A stretch of 23,157 bases of DNA, taken from a virus. Where the stretch lies: positions 1 through 23,157 of the IMG/VR virus record IMGVR_UViG_3300023435_000098. One strand, given 5' to 3'. A model generated the notes under the pieces. It made no database searches and had not been told where the DNA came from. It saw nothing but the letters and a program-made list of their open reading frames with translations. This document shows, piece by piece, positions 6,487-12,985 of this stretch. A program made the position numbers and the translations under genes. Within the stretch, counting starts at the first letter, position 1. Each line of letters opens with the position of its first letter.

Positions 6487-6560
6487 AAGCTCCCCCAGCC
6501 GGCAAAGATGCCCTATTGATAGGGAATGACGGATATAGTTATCCGACGCTGGAGGAGCTT
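6487..6560 (-). promoter_or_regulatory. 74-nt structured leader RNA that masks the initiator's ribosome binding site
   Basis: On the minus strand AAGCTCCTCCAGC (6560-6548) pairs with GCTGGGGGAGCTT (6499-6487) over 13 bp with a single U-G wobble. The plus-strand RNA would have a C-A mismatch at that point, so the minus strand is the better RNA. Inside are two hairpins, CGGATA-ACTA-TATCCG (6545-6530) and CCCTA-TCAA-TAGGG (6524-6511). A third, GGC-ATCTTT-GCC, competes with the second for its G residues. The 3' arm contains GGGGGAG, spaced seven bases from the TTG start of the initiator. The stem is followed by TTTATTTT, so a terminator or attenuator role is also possible. No known riboswitch class was recognised. 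Confidence 0.6.
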
Positions 6561-6594
6561 GCTCATTGAATTTTATCATCCTTGCCATATCCGC

Positions 6595-6622
6595 ATTTTA
6601 CCATAACCATTTTTAATGTCAA
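6595..6622 (-). promoter_or_regulatory. Promoter for the replication initiator (minus strand)
   Basis: TTGACA (6622-6617), a 16-base spacer and TAAAAT (6600-6595) on the minus strand form a strong sigma70-like promoter. Transcription would start near 6588, so the whole 74-nt leader (6560-6487) is transcribed ahead of the initiator start. Confidence 0.7.
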
Positions 6623-6826
6623 GTTATTTTATTTAAACTATCCAGAGTTATCACTAAAATGACGGTTTTGAAAAACATACTTTCGATACGCCTCGCCACT
6701 ATGACCCCCAAAGTTTGACAATCACACCAAAATAGCCCCGCCAATGTCAAGAAAAAAATCAATTTATTTTTAACCTCTACGCATAGTGATTGAGCAAACT
6801 ATCTTTATTATTATAATAGAAAGTAT

Positions 6827-6855
6827 TTGACATATGTTATAGCATTTGTTATATT
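6827..6855 (+). promoter_or_regulatory. Early promoter (plus strand)
   Basis: TTGACA (6827-6832), a 17-base spacer and TATATT (6850-6855) give a near-consensus sigma70 promoter, with a start near 6862. Two direct copies of TGTTATA (6835-6841 and 6847-6853, 12 bp apart) lie in the spacer and -10 region, and might bind a regulator. The first gene begins at 6895 behind AGGAGG. Confidence 0.75.
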
Positions 6856-6894
6856 TTGTGTATGATTAAATTAAACAAAACAGGAGGACGCAAG

Positions 6895-7050
6895 ATGAGT
6901 AACGAAAAATCAGAATATCCAAAAGAAGTTCCTGCTCCATTAGGATTATCAGAGTGGCTATGTTCAGATAATAAAATGTTTTATAATAGTGAAATGGCTA
7001 AGGCACATGAACATGGAATCCAAATAAAAAATAAAAGAAAGTTAATTTAA
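6895..7050 (+). CDS. Small hypothetical early protein
   Basis: A 51-residue protein starting MSNEKSEYPKEVPAPLGLSE. AGGAGG seven bases before this ATG fixes the start; the frame is open further upstream but that part would fall in the promoter. No domain recognised. As first gene of the early operon it may act in host takeover, but this is inference from position only. Confidence 0.75.
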   Translation: MSNEKSEYPKEVPAPLGLSEWLCSDNKMFYNSEMAKAHEHGIQIKNKRKLI

Positions 7051-7068
7051 CAAAACAGGAGGGGTAAG

Positions 7069-7257
7069 ATGAGTAAAATAAGCGAAATAGTAGAGGGTTG
7101 TATCCATGATATAGACCAAGAAAAAACAGATAATCGTCCTAAATCCTTACAAAGGATTAATAATACTTTCACTTTTTTTGAATTACAGGAAGTGGGTAAT
7201 CATATAATACGCAAATTAGAAGGAATGATATCAGATAATTTTATAAAGGAGGCATAA
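7069..7257 (+). CDS. Small hypothetical early protein
   Basis: A 62-residue soluble, helical protein (MSKISEIVEG, later FFELQEVGNHIIRKLEGM). AGGAGGGG precedes the ATG. Its stop overlaps the next start (TAATG). No family recognised. Its first residues (MSxISEIVEG) resemble the start of the protein at 15300 (MSEIVEGINE), perhaps by chance. Confidence 0.75.
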   Translation: MSKISEIVEGCIHDIDQEKTDNRPKSLQRINNTFTFFELQEVGNHIIRKLEGMISDNFIKEA

Positions 7258-7436
7258 TGCAATCAACCAAGCAACAAATCGCAGATAGGATCGCAGAGCT
7301 TGAAGATAAGGGCATGACAGGCATTGATGTAGCTAGAAAGATAGACGTTAATGTTGTTACGCTATACAGGTATAAAGCAATGCTAATAAATAGACCACAT
7401 AGACGGATTCTTAAAATATTAAGGAGGATAAAATAA
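7257..7436 (+). CDS. Helix-turn-helix DNA-binding microprotein
   Basis: A 59-residue protein with a clear helix-turn-helix pattern at about residues 16-42: ELEDKGMTGIDVARKIDVNV followed by VTLYRYKAM. This matches the G-x-S-x-x-x-V-A-x-x-x-x-V-x-x-x-T-V-x-R-W type seen in transposase- and repressor-like HTH proteins. The C-terminus is strongly basic (RPHRRILKILRRIK). It has no other domain. It is the only obvious sequence-specific DNA-binding regulator in the early operon and might act on the divergent control region just upstream. AAGGAGG precedes the start, and both ends overlap neighbours as TAATG. Confidence 0.75.
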   Translation: MQSTKQQIADRIAELEDKGMTGIDVARKIDVNVVTLYRYKAMLINRPHRRILKILRRIK

Positions 7437-7612
7437 TGAAGAACACCGGAACTTACTTCACAATGCGTAGAAGTCGCAACAAGATACCTTTAATGCAAAA
7501 ACTCATTGACTTGGGTATAGTGAGCTGGATAGCCTATAACTTGGTGATGATAGTGTATAAAATTAAGATAGCAAGGGCATTTCTAGCATACTTTCCAATG
7601 GCGGGGAGATAA
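7436..7612 (+). CDS. Basic single-pass membrane microprotein
   Basis: A 58-residue protein: a basic N-terminus (TMRRSRNKIPLM), one hydrophobic segment at about residues 26-42 (GIVSWIAYNLVMIVY) and a basic-hydrophobic tail (KIKIARAFLAYF). AAGGAGG lies eight bases before the ATG. No family recognised. It begins in a TAATG overlap with the HTH gene. Confidence 0.6.
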   Translation: MKNTGTYFTMRRSRNKIPLMQKLIDLGIVSWIAYNLVMIVYKIKIARAFLAYFPMAGR

Positions 7613-7613
7613 C

Positions 7614-7793
7614 ATGACAATAATTGAACTTAAAAAAATAGCCGACCAGTTATCTAAAACAGGTAAGTATGGAAAGTGTGAGGTAATCCCTGAAATTTGG
7701 GATGATGGTGGTGGTGCTCCAATATATCTTGAAGATTTAATAGAGGCATTAGATGAACATTGGAAAGGTAAAAAGCCAACACATAGGAGATAA
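7614..7793 (+). CDS. Small acidic hypothetical protein
   Basis: A 59-residue soluble protein, with IPEIWDDGGGAPIYLEDLIE in the middle. GGGGAG lies five bases before the ATG. No domain recognised. The run of three Gly codons (GGTGGTGGT) falls in a predicted loop. Confidence 0.65.
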   Translation: MTIIELKKIADQLSKTGKYGKCEVIPEIWDDGGGAPIYLEDLIEALDEHWKGKKPTHRR

Positions 7794-7795
7794 TT

Positions 7796-8089
7796 ATGGA
7801 TAGACCTGAAAAGTTTAAATATATTGTAAGCACACCCAACAAAAAAGAAGATAGATTTAAATTCCATGAGGATTGTGGTTATAACCGAGCCATAGACGAT
7901 TACGATAAATGGCTTGAAGAAGTTGCTAGTGTAGAAAACCTAGAGAAGATTATGCGTAAGGTTGGATTTAAAAATGGTGAAAAACAAATTGTGGAAGTTA
8001 ATAAAAAAGGATTATGGAGTGCTGATTTAATTTGGACTTCATTGAAAGATTTTGCTAAACCAATATCAAAAAGTATAATAGGAAAATAA
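7796..8089 (+). CDS. Hypothetical early protein
   Basis: A 97-residue charged soluble protein; the first half is rich in Lys and Asp (FHEDCGYNRAIDDYDKWLEE), and the second half has IVEVNKKGLWSADLIW. AGGAG six bases before the ATG supports the start. No family recognised. Confidence 0.78.
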   Translation: MDRPEKFKYIVSTPNKKEDRFKFHEDCGYNRAIDDYDKWLEEVASVENLEKIMRKVGFKNGEKQIVEVNKKGLWSADLIWTSLKDFAKPISKSIIGK

Positions 8090-8090
8090 C

Positions 8091-8210
8091 ATGATTATAA
8101 AAATTATCTGCTACAGCATGCTGATCGGATCAATATTGTGTTTTGCAAGTCCAATTGTAGCGGTTCTACTTGCAGAGTGGTATAATAATAAAACTAAGGA
8201 GGGGAAATGA
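8091..8210 (+). CDS. Membrane microprotein, 39 residues
   Basis: One long hydrophobic segment (about residues 3-27, IIKIICYSMLIGSILCFASP then IVAVLLAEW) is followed by a short polar tail. AGGA lies seven bases upstream of the ATG, and the stop overlaps the YopX gene as ATGA. The gene body also carries the strong AAGGAGGGG used by the next gene. Confidence 0.55.
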   Translation: MIIKIICYSMLIGSILCFASPIVAVLLAEWYNNKTKEGK

Positions 8211-8590
8211 GAGAGATTAAGTTTCGAGGAAAGCGAGAAGATAATGGAGAATGGGTTTATGGTTATTATATTAAAGAAAATGGTGTGTGTGGTATAATGA
8301 CCGAATCAAAAGCAAGGAATTTTTTAATTTGGAATGAAGTTATCCCTGAATCAGTAGGGCAATACATAGAGCGCAAAGATATAGACGGAAAAGAGATTTA
8401 TGGTGGGGATATATTAAGTGCTTTTGAGCGTGTACCAGAAGCAGGTGTATTTGAGGTTGTTTGGGAAAACGCTAGTTGGAGATATCATTGGCACGTTCAA
8501 GGGAAAGTTGAAAAAGAAATTATAACAGAAAACCCTAAATATCTAAAAGTAATCGGCAACATACATGAAAACAAGGAACTTTTAAAATGA
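8207..8590 (+). CDS. YopX-family phage protein
   Basis: A 127-residue protein with the YopX signature: MREIKFRGKREDNGEWVYGY at the start, then a VIPESVGQYIERKDIDGKEI core, YGGDIL, and the C-terminal KVIGNIHENKELL. YopX-family proteins are widespread in phages of low-GC Gram-positive bacteria and others, with no proven function. A strong AGGAGG overlaps the end of the preceding microprotein. Length is typical. Confidence 0.95.
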   Translation: MREIKFRGKREDNGEWVYGYYIKENGVCGIMTESKARNFLIWNEVIPESVGQYIERKDIDGKEIYGGDILSAFERVPEAGVFEVVWENASWRYHWHVQGKVEKEIITENPKYLKVIGNIHENKELLK

Positions 8591-8670
8591 TAGAACTATA
8601 TATGCTATGCTATGCAATATGTTTATTGATAGGAACATTAATTTACTTAGCAAAGAGGACTAAGAGATGA
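8587..8670 (+). CDS. Membrane microprotein, 27 residues
   Basis: Translates as MIELYMLCYAICLLIGTLIY followed by LAKRTKR: one membrane helix with a basic cytoplasmic tail. It starts and ends in ATGA overlaps with its neighbours. The two junctions, not the length, are the support for it. Confidence 0.45.
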   Translation: MIELYMLCYAICLLIGTLIYLAKRTKR

Positions 8671-8765
8671 TAGTAAACTGGGCTAATTATACAATATATT
8701 TTAGGATTTGTGTTGTGATATTTATAGTGACTTTAATTGTAATGTTTATAAAAGGAGGGAAGTAA
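8667..8765 (+). CDS. Membrane microprotein, 32 residues
   Basis: One membrane helix (about residues 11-28, FRICVVIFIVTLIVMFI) with a short GGK tail. GAGG lies eight bases before the ATG. Its last codons contain the AGGAGGG that serves the next gene. Together with the 27-residue gene it makes a tandem pair of single-pass peptides. Confidence 0.5.
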   Translation: MIVNWANYTIYFRICVVIFIVTLIVMFIKGGK

Positions 8766-8766
8766 A

Positions 8767-9222
8767 ATGAGTAACAAAACAGGTGGTTGGTATTATTTAC
8801 ACAAGAATAAAGACTTGATATACAAAGCTGGAGCAGACGCTATTGTAGATATTAGAGACAGCGATTTATGTCTATCTGCATGGTCGCTTGATGTTGCGCA
8901 TAGAGCTGATGCTTGGAATATATTAGTTGAGGCTTTGTCGCTTGGTGCAAAGAAAGAAAGGATAGATGAACTTGCAAAAAAATGGGAATGTGATGATGTT
9001 GACGCAGAACATTATGCTAAGTATCTTGGTATTGAGCTTGGTGAGGATGGTAATTCTAAGACTGCAAAAAGAACAGATTTTATAGACCTTATGGAAAATC
9101 AGTGTGGTTTTGGAGATACTTACCTTGAGGCTATGGCTGATTTATGCAAACAACTTGGTTTTAAAGGTGGCAAATTAGGGTGGCATAAAACATTTAAAAA
9201 ACTAATAGAGGAGAATAAATAA
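8767..9222 (+). CDS. Hypothetical early protein, 151 residues
   Basis: A soluble protein starting MSNKTGGWYYLHKNKDLIYK. A WYYLH...LIYK opening followed by a DSDLCLSAWSLD patch resembles phage proteins I have seen without function. The C-terminal half (FIDLMENQCGFGDTYLEAMA) is helical. AGGAGGG precedes the ATG, and its stop overlaps the next gene (TAATG). It sits just ahead of the recombination module. Confidence 0.8.
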   Translation: MSNKTGGWYYLHKNKDLIYKAGADAIVDIRDSDLCLSAWSLDVAHRADAWNILVEALSLGAKKERIDELAKKWECDDVDAEHYAKYLGIELGEDGNSKTAKRTDFIDLMENQCGFGDTYLEAMADLCKQLGFKGGKLGWHKTFKKLIEENK

Positions 9223-9548
9223 TGGTAAGAGTTAAAAGCGTAAAAGTTGTTAGTCCACCAGAAAGCATGATGAAAATAGCGATAAACTTAGTAAAACATT
9301 CATCTGATACGCATATTGCAACATTACAGGAAGAAATCGCACAGCTAAAAAAGTCATTATCTAAAGCAAGAGAATTGATTGAGGAGATTAAAACAGAGAA
9401 TAAATTACAAAAGGTGCAGCTTAGGAAATTCGGGCAGGAAATAGATATATGGTTTAAAAACAATAACAAAAAAGCAGAAGAAGTAGACGCAGAATTTAAC
9501 GAAGAAGAATTTAACAATAACAAAAAAGGAGAAAGTGACCATGAGTAA
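9222..9548 (+). CDS. Coiled-coil protein upstream of RecT
   Basis: A 108-residue protein with a strong coiled-coil heptad pattern at about residues 30-75 (ATLQEEIAQLKKSLSKAREL and onward) and an acidic, Asn-rich tail (EEVDAEFNEEEFNNNKK). It overlaps the RecT start by eight bases. Possibly a dimerising accessory of the recombination module; no family recognised. Confidence 0.75.
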   Translation: MVRVKSVKVVSPPESMMKIAINLVKHSSDTHIATLQEEIAQLKKSLSKARELIEEIKTENKLQKVQLRKFGQEIDIWFKNNNKKAEEVDAEFNEEEFNNNKKGESDHE

Positions 9549-10590
9549 CGAAGTAACGAAAACAAAAGAATACACAGTAGATCCGAACAGCATCAAGGAA
9601 TTGGTTACATCGGCAGCAGGAAAGAAACAGTTTGCAATGGCATTGCCTAAACATCTTAGTGCAGACAGATTCCTGAGAGTAGCACTAACGGCCTTCACAA
9701 GAACGCCGAAACTACTACAATGCACCAAAGAGAGCCTGACAGAAAGCCTTATGGACTGTTCATCGCTTGGACTTGAGCCGGATGGTCGCAGAGCGCATTT
9801 AATTCCATACGGCAATAAATGTCAGCTTATTGTTGATTATAAAGGCTTAGTAGAACTGGCTCGCAGAAGCGGAGAGATTGCAGATATACACGCTGATGTA
9901 GTGGGAGAAAATGATTTCTTCGAGTATTCTTTCGGAACTAATGGGAATCTTGAACACAAGCCAGCGATTAAGGAGAAAGGTGTCGTGATAGCTGCATATT
10001 CGTATGTGAAATTAAAAGACGGATCATCCAGCTACGAAGTTATGAACCTAGAAGAAATTGAGGCTATACGCAAGAGGTCAAAAGCTGCTGGCAATGGCCC
10101 GTGGAAAACTGACTGGAATGAGATGGCAAAAAAGACTGTATTCCGTAGGCATAGCAAATGGTTGCCAGTATCATCAGAACTTATGAAGGCGGCAGTAGAT
10201 AAAGACTATGACGTACCGATTGATATTATGAAGTACGCAGATGCCGGAAAGCCGGAAGTAGAACAGCCAAAAGCATTGTCAGATGATAAGACTGAGCCGG
10301 AGAACACAACGCAGCCTGAGCCAGAAGTGAAATCAAAAAAAGAGAAGGAAGTAGAGAAAAAACAGGAAATCGGGGATGATGGATATTTTGAATTGCTGGC
10401 GAAAGCGAGAGAACTCAAAAAGGCTGTAGGCGAGAAGGCATACTACGCAACACTAGGCGCAGCAGGATATGAGAAATCCAATGCAATGAAAGTACCAGCC
10501 CTCAAGGAATTCGTTAAAGTTCTCGAGGATATGAACGCAGGGTTAAAGACAGAAGATAAGGAAGAAAGAATACCCGGACAGGAAGGATAG
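9541..10590 (+). CDS. recT: RecT-family single-strand annealing protein
   Basis: A 349-residue recombinase that coats single-stranded DNA and anneals it to a complementary strand. The core at about residues 27-230 has RecT marks: FLRVALTAFTRTPKLLQCTK, then SLMDCSSLGLEPDG, LIPYGNKCQLIVDYKGLVEL, and NPxW-like GNGPWKTDWNEMAKKT VFRRHSKWLP around residues 180-205. The C-terminal 110 residues are an acidic-basic linker (EPENTTQPEPEVKSKKEKE) plus a helical end, likely for partner contact. ATG at 9541 is chosen; a GTG six bases earlier is also possible, and AAGGAG precedes both. The exonuclease gene follows after four bases, making a classic exonuclease-annealase pair. Confidence 0.94.
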   Translation: MSNEVTKTKEYTVDPNSIKELVTSAAGKKQFAMALPKHLSADRFLRVALTAFTRTPKLLQCTKESLTESLMDCSSLGLEPDGRRAHLIPYGNKCQLIVDYKGLVELARRSGEIADIHADVVGENDFFEYSFGTNGNLEHKPAIKEKGVVIAAYSYVKLKDGSSSYEVMNLEEIEAIRKRSKAAGNGPWKTDWNEMAKKTVFRRHSKWLPVSSELMKAAVDKDYDVPIDIMKYADAGKPEVEQPKALSDDKTEPENTTQPEPEVKSKKEKEVEKKQEIGDDGYFELLAKARELKKAVGEKAYYATLGAAGYEKSNAMKVPALKEFVKVLEDMNAGLKTEDKEERIPGQEG

Positions 10591-10594
10591 ATAA

Positions 10595-11182
10595 ATGAAC
10601 TTAACATTTAGCGAGAGCAATCACGAATATAGACTAGACGGCATCAAGCTACCCTCTGTAACGCAAGTGTTGCAGGGGGCAGGACTGAGTGATTTTAGCA
10701 AGGTCAATCCTGAGTTATTAGAGCGAGCAAAGAAGTTCGGATCTGCCGCTCATCTTGCTTGTCAACTTTTTGACGAGAATCGGCTAGACATAAAATCATT
10801 AGACATAGCACTTGAGCCGAGATTAGAATCTTGGATTCTATTCAAAAGAGATTTTGGCATTACAGATTTCAAAGAGATTGAGAAGCAAGTTTACAGCACT
10901 AAATACCAATATGCCGGATGTTTGGATAGATTGTGGGAAGATGCTTTGATAGAGATTAAAACCTGTACTACGATTCCCAAAACTACTGGGTTGCAGTTGG
11001 TTGGATATCAGGGAGCATACGAGGAAATGTATAAGGTAAAAATCAAGCGAAGAATATGCGTTCAGTTGTTAGATGGAACGTACAAAATGGAAGAATACAA
11101 GGATAGAACTGATTTTAGAGTGTTCACATCCTGCCTTAGCATAGTTAACTGGCAGAAAATCAATAACATAAAGGAGAAATAA
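10595..11182 (+). CDS. PD-(D/E)XK exonuclease, partner of RecT
   Basis: A 195-residue nuclease that would resect double-stranded ends to make single strands for RecT. The PD-(D/E)XK fold shows as GSAAH (His53), YAGCLDRL with Asp111, LIEIKT with Glu120 and Lys122, and QLVGYQGAYEE with Gln134. It opens with SESNHEYRLDGIKLPSVTQV, a start common to phage nucleases of the Cas4/RecB-like group. It is complete, though shorter than RecE or lambda Exo. It follows recT directly and has no clear strong ribosome binding site apart from AGGA at 10584-10587, consistent with coupling. Confidence 0.87.
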   Translation: MNLTFSESNHEYRLDGIKLPSVTQVLQGAGLSDFSKVNPELLERAKKFGSAAHLACQLFDENRLDIKSLDIALEPRLESWILFKRDFGITDFKEIEKQVYSTKYQYAGCLDRLWEDALIEIKTCTTIPKTTGLQLVGYQGAYEEMYKVKIKRRICVQLLDGTYKMEEYKDRTDFRVFTSCLSIVNWQKINNIKEK

Positions 11183-11183
11183 A

Positions 11184-11687
11184 ATGTCAGATGGTAAAGA
11201 ATTAGTATGGGTAGAAGAAGAATTTGCAAAAAAATACAAAGAACTCGAAAAGGATGAATCACAAAGAGAAAAAAGATTAGAAGCGTTTAATGAATATATG
11301 GAGAAGGTCAGTAAGGAAGCTCAAGACGATTTTAAGGCAAACCTTAATTCATTGGAAGAAGATGCCGCCATATATAGTGGGCTAATGTTGAGGGTTAAGC
11401 AATCATTTGAAAAGGCAGCAAAAGAACATTTAGATGCTTCTTATGCTCTGTGGGAAAAATTTGAGGCAGAGAAACCAAAAGTTGAACTGAAAGTAGATAT
11501 TTTACTTGGGATGTTGAACCCATTACAGGAAAAACTTGCGAAGATTGAGGAATTATTCGGAAAAATCTCAACTTGGAATATTGACAAACTAGGAGAATCA
11601 CTTAGAGGAATTTCTGGTTTATATGGAGAAAATAAAGAAATGATTAAATTCCTTGTTTCTAATTTTAAATCAAAGGGGAAGAAATAA
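11184..11687 (+). CDS. Coiled-coil hypothetical protein in the recombination module
   Basis: A 167-residue, nearly all-helical acidic protein (KELEKDESQREKRLEAFNEY, later ILLGMLNPLQEKLAKIEELF). No catalytic motif is seen. Heptad patterns suggest a dimer or oligomer. It follows the exonuclease with one base between stop and start, behind AAGGAG, and may be a structural partner of the recombination proteins. Confidence 0.78.
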   Translation: MSDGKELVWVEEEFAKKYKELEKDESQREKRLEAFNEYMEKVSKEAQDDFKANLNSLEEDAAIYSGLMLRVKQSFEKAAKEHLDASYALWEKFEAEKPKVELKVDILLGMLNPLQEKLAKIEELFGKISTWNIDKLGESLRGISGLYGENKEMIKFLVSNFKSKGKK

Positions 11688-11716
11688 AATATAATAACCA
11701 AAAGGAGAAGTGAACT

Positions 11717-11872
11717 ATGGATGTATGTAGCGGCGGAAATACAGCACACGAAGAAATAGCGTTTGAGGGAAGGGATTGTCCTATGTGTGCTTTAATAGAT
11801 GAGAAAGATGGCGAAATAAACGACCTTAACGAAGAAATAGAAAAATTAAACCAACAATTAGAGGAGAAATGA
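11717..11872 (+). CDS. Zinc-binding coiled-coil microprotein
   Basis: A 51-residue protein with CSGGNTAHEEIAFEGRDCPM followed by C: a Cys, a His and a CxxC pair that could bind one zinc, then a short coiled coil (EINDLNEEIEKLNQQLEEK). The HEEIAFEGRDCPxC block is one I recall from many small phage proteins of unknown role. AAGGAG lies upstream and the stop overlaps the next start as ATGATGA. Confidence 0.7.
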   Translation: MDVCSGGNTAHEEIAFEGRDCPMCALIDEKDGEINDLNEEIEKLNQQLEEK

Positions 11873-12567
11873 TGAATGAGCAAATCGTAGTAGAACCAAT
11901 CAGCACAGCTATTGCCATAAAGGCGCAAAAAGATGCGCCAGTGATGCTAAGACAGGCAGAGGCAGTAGTCATTAATACACAACAGCAGTATGAGGCAGCA
12001 AAGGATATGCTGGACATAGTTAAGGGAGCATGGAAAAGCAACGAGGCTAATCGTAAAACGATAGCAGCACCTCTTAATCTAGCGAAAGCCGCTCTTCAAG
12101 ATTTATTCCGCAATCCTCTCGAAACTTTCAAGAAAGCAGAATCTATTATTAAAACAGCGATGATTGCCTATGATGATAAAATGGAAGCAAAGCGCAGAGA
12201 AGAACAGCGCAAGATAGATGCTAAAGCCAGAGAAGAAGAAGAACGCAAGCGCAAACAGCTTGAGAAAAGAGCGGAAGAATGGGCGGCTAAAGGTAAAACC
12301 GCTAAAGCAGAGGAATTACAGGAGCAAGCGGAAGAAGTAGAGGTTGTTGCTCCGGTAGTTGCGGTTAAAATCGAGAAGCCAAAAGGTGTAAGTTATAGAG
12401 ATAAATATTCTGTTGATAAAATAACTGACGCAGAGAAAGTTCCAAGAGAATATTTAGAGATTAACATTGCTGCATTAAACGCCATTGCACAGGCTACTAA
12501 AGGACTTGCGAAGATAGCAGGAGTTACGTTCAAATGCGAAAAGATTTTAGCAAGTAGGGGGTATTGA
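11869..12567 (+). CDS. Long-helix hypothetical protein of phage recombination modules
   Basis: A 232-residue protein. The N-terminal half is helical (QQQYEAAKDMLDIVKGAWKS), the middle (about 105-165) is a long charged helix rich in Arg, Lys and Glu (KAREEEERKRKQLEKRAEEW), and the C-terminal 60 residues form a compact end (VSYRDKYSVDKITDAEKVPR, then ALNAIAQATKG and GVTFKCEKILASR). I recognise the layout from phage genes sitting next to RecT or ERF and single-strand binding genes, but not a biochemical activity. GGAG precedes the ATG within the previous gene. Confidence 0.8.
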   Translation: MMNEQIVVEPISTAIAIKAQKDAPVMLRQAEAVVINTQQQYEAAKDMLDIVKGAWKSNEANRKTIAAPLNLAKAALQDLFRNPLETFKKAESIIKTAMIAYDDKMEAKRREEQRKIDAKAREEEERKRKQLEKRAEEWAAKGKTAKAEELQEQAEEVEVVAPVVAVKIEKPKGVSYRDKYSVDKITDAEKVPREYLEINIAALNAIAQATKGLAKIAGVTFKCEKILASRGY

Positions 12568-12568
12568 T

Positions 12569-12835
12569 ATGAAGAAATTAACACAATGCGAGATGTTGCT
12601 AGAAGTTCTAAAAGACGGCAAAGCAAAGAGAAATTTTGACATCATAAGAGAGATTAAAGCAAGGTTTTATAATGGGTGTTCCGACCTGAGTATGTTTCCC
12701 ATTGCGGCGAGAATTAAGGATTTAAAGAATCGAGGTTGCGATATTGAAAGCGGTAATCCTGAACACTTCAACAAGGTTAGGCAAAGTCGGGGTGATTGGT
12801 ATTATCAAAGAAATGACTTAACTCTGCCGTGGTAA
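12569..12835 (+). CDS. Winged-helix-like small protein
   Basis: An 88-residue protein with the pattern of a winged helix: KLTQCEMLLEVLKDGKAKRN, then IAARIKDLKNRGCDIESG as the likely recognition helix and wing, and a W-Y-Y end (GDWYYQRN). Similar small phage proteins are thought to bind DNA; no target can be named. It starts one base after the previous stop. Confidence 0.65.
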   Translation: MKKLTQCEMLLEVLKDGKAKRNFDIIREIKARFYNGCSDLSMFPIAARIKDLKNRGCDIESGNPEHFNKVRQSRGDWYYQRNDLTLPW

Positions 12836-12836
12836 C

Positions 12837-12974
12837 ATGATAACAAAAATATTCCCATATACGCTTATAGTGCTTGATATATGCGCAGCCATAGTCTATT
12901 TTTGGCACAAGGATATTAGGCTTGGAATTTACTGGATTTCGGCTGCAATTTTAACTATTTGTGTGGTGTGGTAA
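12837..12974 (+). CDS. Two-pass membrane microprotein, 45 residues
   Basis: Two hydrophobic segments (about residues 6-22, FPYTLIVLDICAAIVYF, and 28-45, LGIYWISAAILTICVVW) are joined by the charged loop WHKDIRLG. It starts one base after the previous stop and ends 11 bases before the helicase start. Its tail overlaps the TTG and GTG alternatives for the helicase start, which is one reason those are not used. Confidence 0.55.
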   Translation: MITKIFPYTLIVLDICAAIVYFWHKDIRLGIYWISAAILTICVVW

Positions 12975-12985
12975 TGGAGGCAAGA

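Larger units (their letters stand above)
6483..6894. other. Divergent control region between initiator and early operon
   Basis: These 412 bases carry no credible protein gene. Besides the minus-strand promoter and leader and the plus-strand early promoter, 6623-6826 holds a TTGACA (6715-6720) facing a TGTCAA (6743-6748), plus related ATCAC/GTGAT words near 6650, 6721 and 6786 that could be operator half-sites. I cannot show a binding protein; the helix-turn-helix gene at 7257 is a candidate. Confidence 0.6.

Noticed and set aside
6487-6560. A tRNA gene, given 74-nt length and several hairpins
   Set aside because: Neither strand has a T-loop (TTCGA-like), a D-loop pattern or a 7-base acceptor stem with a matching anticodon arm; the closing stem is 13 bp.
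6715-6748. A promoter from TTGACA at 6715 (plus) or at 6748 (minus)
   Set aside because: Neither has an acceptable -10 hexamer at 16-18 bases; kept only as possible operator half-sites.
7583-7867. A minus-strand 94-residue ORF in the early operon
   Set aside because: Antisense to small plus-strand genes that each have good binding sites and tight spacing; no binding site of its own.
12959-12985. TTG start for the helicase-methyltransferase, nine residues longer
   Set aside because: It overlaps the end of the 45-residue membrane gene and has no binding site, while ATG 12986 has GGAGG five bases upstream.
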